Assembly (NCBI GenBank): GCA_023266245.1
Contig: JAHFRO010000001.1
Coordinates: forward strand, 1-10,313
DNA from: Betaproteobacteria bacterium
GTDB lineage: Bacteria; Pseudomonadota; Gammaproteobacteria; Burkholderiales; SG8-41
Length of the DNA stretch: 10,313 bases
Direction of reading: 5' to 3'
In this document: in pieces, positions 1 through 5,712 of the stretch
How positions within the stretch are numbered: the stretch's first letter is position 1
Layout: every line of letters starts with the position of its first letter
Translations under genes and position numbers: made by a program
The notes under the pieces: model-generated
Seen by the model: the letters and a program-made list of their open reading frames with translations, nothing else
Told to the model about the DNA's origin: nothing
Databases searched by the model: none

Positions 1-100
1 TCGGCCGGCTCGGATAGGCGTCGGCGGCAAAGCTCTGGCTGCCGATTGCCGCCAGGGCGAGACCAATGAACAGGCTCAATATAATGTGGCGTCGTCGCAT
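1..100 (-). CDS. Bug-family (TctC-like) tripartite tricarboxylate transporter periplasmic binding protein, N-terminal fragment
   Basis: Only the first 33 codons are inside the window; the gene continues past the left edge. The start is ATG at 98-100 (minus strand), preceded by AGGGG at 105-109. The peptide opens with MRRRH, then a hydrophobic stretch (about residues 6-20), then SQSFA|AD, a good signal peptidase I site after residue 25. The mature start ADAYPSRP is the hallmark N-terminus of Bug/TctC proteins, which usually continue into a PIRLVVPF-type strand. Family members are about 300-330 residues, are exported to the periplasm and bind small carboxylates, amides or aromatic acids; many are orphans without membrane partners. 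It lies 24 bp after the aminotransferase stop on the same strand, so it is probably the third gene of that operon. The ligand is unknown. The family call rests on a short but characteristic segment. Confidence 0.8.
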   Translation of the reverse strand, partial: MRRRHIILSLFIGLALAAIGSQSFAADAYPSRP

Positions 101-124
101 TAATCCCCTGGCCGCGACAGATTT

Positions 125-1513
125 CTAGGAGCTTTTGATATTCCCTTCGGCCTTGAGCCATCGCACCGCCGTGCGAAACGCGTCCAGCGTCTGCGCGACT
201 TCACGTGGTCCGTGCGTTGCTGAGACGAGCCCGCCGGGTCCGCCCATGATGTCAACGCCGTTAGCGAGCATCGCAATGCGCAGCTTGTTAATGAGGTTCG
301 GATCGCGCGCACCTTTGATGCCGTTGAAGCCGAGCTTCACGGGATCGAATGTCGCCGGATCGATCGGCAGGCCGCCGGGATTGGGGAAGATCACGAAAAC
401 CGACGCTTCGCCGTAGACACCCCAGGGCACGTTCTCCTCGATCAGAACCTGACGCATGCCGTTGCGAATCTCGGCGGCGGTCGCTTCGGCGCGCGCGCAG
501 ACATCGCTCGTCTCGACGATCTTCAGCGTGGTAACAGCGGCAGCCGCGCACAGCGGGTTGGAGTTGAACGTTCCCTGGTGACCGATCTTCTCGCGCAACG
601 CGGCCTTGGCGGCGGCCGGATCGAGCTGATCCATGATGTCCTTCCTGCCGGCGACGGCGCCACCGGGCAGGCCGCCGGCGAGGATCTTGGCAAGCACGCA
701 CAGATCGGGCGTGACGCCGTAGCGCGCCTGTGCGCCGCTGCGCGACCAGCGAAATCCGGTGATCACCTCGTCGAAGATCAGAATGACGCCGCGCTTGCTG
801 GTGACATCGCGAAGAGTGGTCATCAGGCCAGGCGGTAGCGGTACTTGACCCCACGACGCACCGGAAGGCTCGAAAATAACCGCAGCAATGTCAGCGCGTG
901 TTTCAAGCGTGTCGACGATGCGGGGAATGTCCTCGGCGGGGAGCACTATCGATTGCTCGAGCAGTGACGGAGGAATTCCGGCCGGCACCGAGCCGTCGAA
1001 GTGCGACATCGAACCGGCTGCAACCTGATCGTGCCAGCCATGGAAATGTCCGACGAAGCGCAGGATCTTCGGTTTTCCCGTATAGGCGCGCGCCAGCCGC
1101 AGCGCGAGATGCGAGGCTTCCGTGCCTGACGCCGTAAAGCGAACGCGCTCGGCACAGGGAATCAACCGCTGCACGAGCTCGGCCCAGCGTACCTCGAGCT
1201 CGTGCGAGGCGCCCCAATGCGTGCCGAGCGTCGCCTGATGCTGCACGGCTTCGACGACGGCGGGATGCGAATGCCCAAGCAGCAAAGCGCCGTGACCGCC
1301 GAAATAGTCCACGTACTCATTGCCATCGATGTCCCATTTGCGCGGTCCGGTCGCGCGTGCCACGTAGATCGGATAGGGCGAAGTGGCGCGCGAGTCGTGC
1401 GTGAGGCCCGCGGGAATAACCTTGCAAGCCTCGGCGTAAAGCTTGGCCGAGCCCTTGGTGCGGGCGCGATACCCGGATTCGATGGTCAAGTCGCTTGATG
1501 TTGGTGCCGACAT
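125..1513 (-). CDS. Class III PLP-dependent aminotransferase, glutamate-1-semialdehyde aminomutase-like
   Basis: This is a 462-residue cytosolic fold-type I PLP enzyme. Family motifs occur in order: the WDIDGNEYVDY strand near residues 60-70, FTASGTEA at 126-133 (cofactor phosphate loop), HFHGWHD at 156-162, FDEV at 247-250 with Asp248 for the PLP pyridine nitrogen, LAKILAGGLPGG with Lys276 as the expected Schiff-base lysine, and GTFNSNP at 314-320. The closest familiar family is glutamate-1-semialdehyde 2,1-aminomutase. However, true HemL is usually shorter (about 430) and not found in catabolic operons, so I do not call it hemL. GSAM-like enzymes of this kind include beta-amino-acid aminotransferases such as the Variovorax beta-phenylalanine enzyme. 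The start is uncertain. ATG at 1513 has GGGGG just upstream; an in-frame ATG at 1528 would add five residues but has no clear ribosome-binding site. The gene follows the dehydrogenase by 21 bp and precedes the Bug gene by 24 bp, implying an operon. Confidence 0.92.
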   Translation of the reverse strand: MSAPTSSDLTIESGYRARTKGSAKLYAEACKVIPAGLTHDSRATSPYPIYVARATGPRKWDIDGNEYVDYFGGHGALLLGHSHPAVVEAVQHQATLGTHWGASHELEVRWAELVQRLIPCAERVRFTASGTEASHLALRLARAYTGKPKILRFVGHFHGWHDQVAAGSMSHFDGSVPAGIPPSLLEQSIVLPAEDIPRIVDTLETRADIAAVIFEPSGASWGQVPLPPGLMTTLRDVTSKRGVILIFDEVITGFRWSRSGAQARYGVTPDLCVLAKILAGGLPGGAVAGRKDIMDQLDPAAAKAALREKIGHQGTFNSNPLCAAAAVTTLKIVETSDVCARAEATAAEIRNGMRQVLIEENVPWGVYGEASVFVIFPNPGGLPIDPATFDPVKLGFNGIKGARDPNLINKLRIAMLANGVDIMGGPGGLVSATHGPREVAQTLDAFRTAVRWLKAEGNIKSS

Positions 1514-1534
1514 GCTTGGTGCCCCCATTCTTTT

Positions 1535-2509
1535 TCAGCGTCTGTTCAGGACCTCTGCATTCACGAGGACTGACGGATCGAGACGGCCGTCGAGCCCGGC
1601 CAACGCGTTCTCTGCACAAGCGACCGCCATGCGATCGAAAGCAGTGCGGATGTAGGCGCCGGTGTGTGGCGTGAGCACGACGTCATCGCGTTCGAGGAGG
1701 GGGTTGTCGCGCATCGGCGGTTCTATCTCGAGCACATCGAGACCGGTGCCGGCCAGCCGCCCATCGCGCAGCGCCGCTGCAAGCGCAGCCTCGTCTACGA
1801 CCGCTCCGCGGGCGACATTTACGAGGAACGCGGTCGGTTTCGCTCGCGCAAGGGTCGTCGGGTTGATCAGCCTCCGTGTCGTTGGCGTGAGGGCGCAGGC
1901 GAGCACGATGAAATCGGCATGCGGAAGCGCGCTTTCAAGCGCACCGCCATGCCTGTGCCCGTCGCGCGCAACTACGTCTGCCGGCACGTTGGGATCGACT
2001 ATCAGGATGTGCATCGCAAACGCGCTAGCACGGCGTGCAATCTCACGGCCAATCCGGCCGTAGCCGATCACGAGGCATGTTCGATCACGCAGCTCAACAC
2101 CACCAAAGCCGCGTGGCCAGGCGCCGCTCTTGACCGCCCGGTCCATCGCTGGTCCGCGCTTCGCAAGCGCGAGCATAAGGTAGAGCGCATGCTCGGCGAC
2201 AGTGTCGGCGTTCGCGCCGCCTGTCGTCGCCAGAGGGATGCCCCGTCGCGTGAGCGCGGAAACGTCGAAGTTGTCGTAACCGGCGCCCATTCGGCACGCA
2301 ACGCGGAGCCGCGGGCTGCGCTCGATCAGTTCGGCGGTGAGCGACGGCTGTTCCATCACCAGAATCACGCCGTCCGCCGCGGGTAGCGCGCCGGCGAGCG
2401 CTGCGGGGGTGGGCGTGGGCAGAACGCCAATGGTCACGTCGGGGCGCGACGCAAGCCGATTCATGCCGGCGGCGGGTAGTGCTTCGGTAAGGATGAGCGT
2501 TGCGGGCAT
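1535..2509 (-). CDS. D-isomer-specific 2-hydroxyacid dehydrogenase, NAD-binding
   Basis: This soluble enzyme interconverts a 2-hydroxyacid and a 2-oxoacid using NAD(H). From ATG at 2509 it has 324 residues, the usual family length. The Rossmann motif GYGRIG is at residues 149-154, and Asp172 (in VDP) ends the second strand, which favours NAD over NADP. The catalytic triad is visible: Arg234 in NVARGAVVDE, Glu263 in DVLEIEPP and His282 in TPHTGAY. The spacing Arg to Glu (29) equals that in E. coli phosphoglycerate dehydrogenase. The substrate-side motif GAGYDNFDV is at 76-83. Longer in-frame starts exist (ATG at 2539, GTG at 2557), none with a strong ribosome-binding site; I chose 2509 because family homology begins at PATLILTE. 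It is the first gene of the leftward operon and could share its 2-oxoacid product with the adjacent aminotransferase. The exact substrate (glyoxylate, hydroxypyruvate, phosphoglycerate or another acid) is not determined. Confidence 0.92.
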   Translation of the reverse strand: MPATLILTEALPAAGMNRLASRPDVTIGVLPTPTPAALAGALPAADGVILVMEQPSLTAELIERSPRLRVACRMGAGYDNFDVSALTRRGIPLATTGGANADTVAEHALYLMLALAKRGPAMDRAVKSGAWPRGFGGVELRDRTCLVIGYGRIGREIARRASAFAMHILIVDPNVPADVVARDGHRHGGALESALPHADFIVLACALTPTTRRLINPTTLARAKPTAFLVNVARGAVVDEAALAAALRDGRLAGTGLDVLEIEPPMRDNPLLERDDVVLTPHTGAYIRTAFDRMAVACAENALAGLDGRLDPSVLVNAEVLNRR

Positions 2510-2580
2510 TGGTTGCTGGCAGGCATGAACCGTCGCCATTCTGCGGCATCGTTGCACAGGCCGTCATAAGATCCCGCGCC

Positions 2581-2610
2581 TTGCACGAGATCAGCGATTG
2601 GTGAGATGAT
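2581..2610 (+). promoter_or_regulatory. Weak candidate sigma-70 promoter for dctPQM
   Basis: TTGCAC at 2581-2586 resembles a -35 box and GATGAT at 2605-2610 matches four of six bases of a -10 box, with an 18-bp spacer. This places a start about 75 bp before the dctP ATG, a reasonable leader. The match is modest and could be chance. Confidence 0.2.
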
Positions 2611-2614
2611 GTTT

Positions 2615-2643
2615 CGGCCACACGGCCCGTACCGAACACGGCC
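2615..2643. repeat. Three direct CGGCC repeats, possible operator
   Basis: CGGCC occurs at 2615-2619, 2623-2627 and 2639-2643. The starts are 8 and 16 bp apart, multiples of eight, and the last two copies extend to ACACGGCC. They lie just downstream of the candidate -10 box of dctP, where a repressor or activator could bind. In DNA this GC-rich a five-base repeat is only weak evidence. Confidence 0.2.
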
Positions 2644-2681
2644 TGGAGCCGTTACAGAATCTCGTGATTCCACTGAATTCA

Positions 2682-2687
2682 AGGGAG
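2682..2687 (+). promoter_or_regulatory. Ribosome-binding site that fixes the dctP start
   Basis: AGGGAG lies six bases before the ATG at 2694. It rules out the longer in-frame GTG at 2664, which would put ten extra residues in front of the signal peptide. Confidence 0.75.
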
Positions 2688-2693
2688 ACTCCC

Positions 2694-3743
2694 ATGTTAC
2701 ACCGTTTGCTGACCGGAATCGTGCTCGGTTCGGCAGTTTCATTCAGCGCCTTTGCGCAGGATCTGCCGAAGTCACACTTCAAGGTGATCGGCCTTAACAG
2801 CCCGACCGTCGTGTCGTTCCTCGACGAAGTGCCGTTTTGGCGCGAGACGCTCCCCAAGGCGTCGGCGGGCGCAATCACGGCGGACATCACGCCGCTCGAT
2901 CAAATGGGCATCGACGACAAGACGATGCTGCGGTTGCTGCGTCTAGGCGTCATGGACTTCGCGGGCATGGATATCTCGAAGATGGCCGGCGACGATCCCC
3001 GCTTCGAAGGGTGCGATCTCGCCGGGATCACGCTCGATCCCGACAAGGCGCGTGCCGCGTGCAACGCCTACCGTGAGGTGATCGACCGGCAGATGCAAAA
3101 GAACTGGAATGCGAAGCTGCTGGCGTTCGGAGGCAACCCGCCTCAAGTGTTCTGGTGCCGCGCCGTGGTCGGAGGGCTCGCCGACCTGAAGGGCAAGAAG
3201 ATCCGCGTCTTCAACAATACGATGCGCGATTTCCTCAACGGCGTCGGCGCGACGGCGGTAAGCATGGCTTTCGCCGAGGTGGTTCCCGCGCTCAACAATG
3301 GCGTCGTGGACTGCGGCGTTACCGGTAGCCTCTCGGGCAATACGGCGGGTTGGCCCGAGGTGACGAAGTCGCTCTACCCGATGTCGCTCGGTTGGAGCAT
3401 CAACGTCATGGCTGTGAATCTCAACACATGGCAGCGACTGGACGCCAGGACGCAGGATTTCATTCAGAAGCAGATCAAGGCCTACGAAGACAAGATGTGG
3501 GTGACGCTCAAGAAGGCGACGCTCGAGGCTGACAACTGCAACACCAGCAAACAGCCCTGCACGATGGGCAAGCCTGCGAACATCACGATCGTGCCGGTGA
3601 AGCCGGCCGAGGCCGAGCAGCACAAGAAACTGGTCGAAGGCGCGGTGCTCGCAGGCTGGGCAAAGCGCTGCGGCGCCGAGTGCGCAAGGGAGTGGAACAA
3701 CACGGTTGGCAAGACTTTGGGCCTGCAGGCGCCGGCGAACTGA
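2694..3743 (+). CDS. dctP: TRAP transporter periplasmic substrate-binding protein (DctP type)
   Basis: This 349-residue protein captures substrate, usually an organic acid, in the periplasm and delivers it to the DctQ/DctM membrane complex encoded next. The N-terminus is a signal peptide: MLHR, a hydrophobic core (residues 5-19) and AFA|QD cleavage after residue 21. The DctP core is visible at LADLKGKKIRV (163-172), where Arg171 is at the position of the conserved arginine that pairs with the ligand carboxylate. It continues through MAFAEVVPALNNGVVD (191-206), which in typical members reads as a strand-turn-helix before the ligand loop. Eight cysteines (107, 123, 155, 207, 282, 289, 326, 330) remain after cleavage. 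This is unusual for the family and even in number, so periplasmic disulfides are likely; 282/289 and 326/330 are obvious short-loop pairs. It is the first gene of the operon, followed by a hairpin that could keep its transcript more abundant than dctQM. The ligand is unknown. Confidence 0.93.
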   Translation: MLHRLLTGIVLGSAVSFSAFAQDLPKSHFKVIGLNSPTVVSFLDEVPFWRETLPKASAGAITADITPLDQMGIDDKTMLRLLRLGVMDFAGMDISKMAGDDPRFEGCDLAGITLDPDKARAACNAYREVIDRQMQKNWNAKLLAFGGNPPQVFWCRAVVGGLADLKGKKIRVFNNTMRDFLNGVGATAVSMAFAEVVPALNNGVVDCGVTGSLSGNTAGWPEVTKSLYPMSLGWSINVMAVNLNTWQRLDARTQDFIQKQIKAYEDKMWVTLKKATLEADNCNTSKQPCTMGKPANITIVPVKPAEAEQHKKLVEGAVLAGWAKRCGAECAREWNNTVGKTLGLQAPAN

Positions 3744-3757
3744 CTTGCAGAGGACAA

Positions 3758-3776
3758 CCTCACCGCGACGGTGAGG
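3758..3776 (+). other. Strong intergenic hairpin between dctP and dctQ
   Basis: CCTCACCG at 3758-3765 pairs perfectly with CGGTGAGG at 3769-3776 around a CGA loop: an eight-base-pair, mostly GC stem starting 15 bp after the dctP stop. No T-run follows, so it is not a textbook intrinsic terminator. Such structures between a binding-protein gene and its membrane-component genes commonly protect the upstream mRNA 3' end or partly attenuate transcription, giving excess binding protein. That role is inferred here. Confidence 0.65.
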
Positions 3777-3812
3777 GCTCTGGTTCGGGTCCTTCGTAGC
3801 TCCAGGTTGGGC

Positions 3813-3821
3813 AGGGAGGGG
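3813..3821 (+). promoter_or_regulatory. Strong ribosome-binding site for dctQ
   Basis: AGGGAGGGG lies eight bases before the dctQ ATG at 3830. It supports independent initiation of dctQ after the hairpin-containing gap. Confidence 0.7.
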
Positions 3822-3829
3822 CAACCAAC

Positions 3830-4426
3830 ATGGAAGCGGTAATGCAAGGCGCCCGCCGCGTGGCGCATTGGGGCCTGTGGTTGGGCGGCGTGCTGGTATT
3901 GCTCGCGGCAATACTCATCGGTATTGACGTCGTGATGCGCAAGTTCTTCAGCACCTCGATTGGCGGCGCCGATGAACTTGCGGGTTACGCGTTGGCGCTC
4001 GGTACGGCCTGGGCGCTCGCCGCCGCGCTGGTTGAGCGCGCTCACATCCGCATCGACTCCCTGTACGTGCTGTTTCCGCACTGGCTCCGATTCGTTCTCG
4101 ATATTGCGGGCCTGGTGCTGTTCGTTGCGTTCTTCGGACTGATCGCCTGGCATGGATGGAGCGTGGTCGCGCAATCCTGGACGGCGGGGTCGCGCAGTCA
4201 GTCGGCGCTGCAGACGCCAACCGTGATCCCGCAGTTCATCTGGCTTCTCGGCCTGGTCGTCTTCGTCGCCATCGGCATCTTGCTGCTGGTGCATGCCGTG
4301 GTGCTCGCTGCGCGCGGTCAACATGCGGCGGTTGCGAAGGTGATCAGCACGCGCTCCGCGGAGGAAGAAGTCGAAGACGAAATCCGCGATCTCAAAGAGC
4401 GGAGTTCGCGCGAGGGCGATCGTTGA
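3830..4426 (+). CDS. dctQ: TRAP transporter small membrane subunit (DctQ type)
   Basis: This 198-residue inner-membrane protein pairs with DctM to form the TRAP permease and helps dock the loaded binding protein. Four hydrophobic segments are visible, at about residues 14-35, 48-67, 86-108 and 134-160, the expected DctQ topology. The family signature follows the first helix: GADELAGYALALGTAWALAAAL, then VERAHIRIDSLY (residues 46-79). The C-terminal tail (about 176-198) is strongly charged, with EEEVEDEIRDLKER, and probably helical in the cytoplasm; it is longer than in many DctQ proteins. A very good ribosome-binding site precedes the ATG. The stop overlaps the dctM start by one base (TGATG), so translation of the two is probably coupled. 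Confidence 0.93.
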   Translation: MEAVMQGARRVAHWGLWLGGVLVLLAAILIGIDVVMRKFFSTSIGGADELAGYALALGTAWALAAALVERAHIRIDSLYVLFPHWLRFVLDIAGLVLFVAFFGLIAWHGWSVVAQSWTAGSRSQSALQTPTVIPQFIWLLGLVVFVAIGILLLVHAVVLAARGQHAAVAKVISTRSAEEEVEDEIRDLKERSSREGDR

Positions 4427-5712
4427 TGGTTTGGACCGCGCTGGCGATTCTCATCGTTCTGCTTGCGCTTGCCATCCCGGTCTCCGCCGGACTCGGCTTT
4501 CTCGGTCTTGCGCTTTCGCAGATCTATTCCAAGTTGCCTTTGACGCTCGCAATCGGGGAGGTATCGTGGGCGACATCGAACAATTTCCTGCTCGTTGCGA
4601 TCCCTTTTTTCGTGCTGCTTGGCGAGGTGTTACTCCGCTCCGGCATGGCGGAGCGCATGTACAACGCGCTCGTGCTTTGGATGCCGTGGTTGCCGGGCGG
4701 ACTCATGCATTCGAATATCGCCGCGTGCGCGATGTTCGCGGCGACTTCGGGCTCGAGCGTCGCTACCGCCGCGACCATTGGCACGGTGGCGATGGGAGAG
4801 ATCGACAAGCATGGTTACTCCGAGCGTCTCTTCCTCGGCACAATCGCCGCGGGAGGAACTCTCGGCATCCTGATTCCTCCGTCGATCAACATGATCGTGT
4901 ACGGCGTGCTGACCGACTCCTCCATACCCAAGCTGTATCTCGCCGGCATCGTTCCCGGATTGATTCTCGCAGGTCTTTTCAGTCTGACCGTGCTCGTTTT
5001 CTGCATCGCCCGACCGGAGCTGGGAGGCAAACGCACGACGGCAACTTGGGATCAACGCCTGCGCGCGCTCCCCGATCTCATTCCGCCGCTCGTGATCTTT
5101 CTTGCCGTCATCGGCTCGATCTACGCAGGATGGGCGACCGCGACCGAGTCGGCCGCGCTCGGCGTGATCGCGGCGCTCGGCGTCGTCGCATGGAACCGGC
5201 GGCTCACGGTGCGTATGCTGCTGCACGCATTCGAAGGCACGATGCGCACGACCGCGATGATCATGGCGATCCTGATCGCGGCCTATTTCCTCAACTTCGT
5301 CATCACCTCGATCGGTCTCACCGGCCAGGTGAACAGATTCATCACCGATCTCGGCCTGACATCGACGCAACTCCTCGTCGCCGTGGTCATCTTCTACCTG
5401 ATCCTCGGGTGCTTCATGGAAACCCTCTCCATGATGGTCGCGACGGTGCCGATCATCGCGCCCATCATGGTCAAGGCGGGGTTCGATCCGATCTGGTTCG
5501 GCGTCCTGATCGTGATCCTGATGGAGACGGCGATGATCACGCCGCCCGTCGGCATCAATCTTTACGTGGTGCAGGGCCTGCGCAAGCGGGGGAAAATCGA
5601 CGACGTGATCATCGGCGCGTCGCCGTTCGTCGTGACGATGATCGTGATGATCGTGATCCTGTCGATCTGGCCGATGCTCGCGCTGTGGCTGCCGCAGACC
5701 GCGGCGAATTAG
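4426..5712 (+). CDS. dctM: TRAP transporter large permease subunit (DctM type)
   Basis: This 428-residue, highly hydrophobic inner-membrane protein forms the transport channel and uses an ion gradient, usually Na+, to drive substrate uptake. Hallmarks occur in order: NFLLVAIPFFVLLGEVLLRSG (53-73), ATSGSSVATAATIGTVAMGE (106-125), GGTLGILIPPSI (143-154), YAGWATATESAALGVI (233-248), CFMETLSMM (329-337) and ITPPVGINLYVVQG (371-384). About a dozen membrane segments fit the usual 425-430-residue length. The ATG at 4426 overlaps the dctQ stop and has GAGGG at 4412-4416. A longer open frame reaches back into dctQ but is only overlap. The last 104 bases (5609-5712) also carry the antisense end of the convergent hyuA frame, and there is no terminator between them. 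Confidence 0.95.
   Translation: MVWTALAILIVLLALAIPVSAGLGFLGLALSQIYSKLPLTLAIGEVSWATSNNFLLVAIPFFVLLGEVLLRSGMAERMYNALVLWMPWLPGGLMHSNIAACAMFAATSGSSVATAATIGTVAMGEIDKHGYSERLFLGTIAAGGTLGILIPPSINMIVYGVLTDSSIPKLYLAGIVPGLILAGLFSLTVLVFCIARPELGGKRTTATWDQRLRALPDLIPPLVIFLAVIGSIYAGWATATESAALGVIAALGVVAWNRRLTVRMLLHAFEGTMRTTAMIMAILIAAYFLNFVITSIGLTGQVNRFITDLGLTSTQLLVAVVIFYLILGCFMETLSMMVATVPIIAPIMVKAGFDPIWFGVLIVILMETAMITPPVGINLYVVQGLRKRGKIDDVIIGASPFVVTMIVMIVILSIWPMLALWLPQTAAN

Larger units (their letters stand above)
2510..2693. promoter_or_regulatory. Divergent intergenic region between the dehydrogenase operon and the TRAP operon
   Basis: These 184 bp separate two operons that start in opposite directions, so promoters for both should lie here. 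I see no small gene. If the dehydrogenase really starts at one of its upstream codons (2539 or 2557), the left edge is coding. The region holds a weak plus-strand promoter candidate, three CGGCC repeats and the dctP ribosome-binding site, listed separately. I could not find a convincing leftward promoter by eye. Confidence 0.6.

Noticed and set aside
125..1513. Calling the aminotransferase hemL (heme biosynthesis)
   Set aside because: The operon context is uptake and oxidation of organic acids, and the motif around HFHGWHD and the length differ from typical HemL.
3758..3776. Reading the dctP-dctQ hairpin as a full intrinsic terminator
   Set aside because: No run of T follows the stem, and dctQM clearly belong to the same transporter, so complete termination is unlikely.
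2943..3911. A 322-codon minus-strand frame antisense to dctP
   Set aside because: dctP has a signal peptide, ribosome-binding site and family motifs; the antisense product has none.
4156..4425. A 90-residue N-terminal extension of DctM reaching back into dctQ
   Set aside because: It is the wrong frame of dctQ. The ATG at 4426 with GAGGG upstream gives the normal DctM length.
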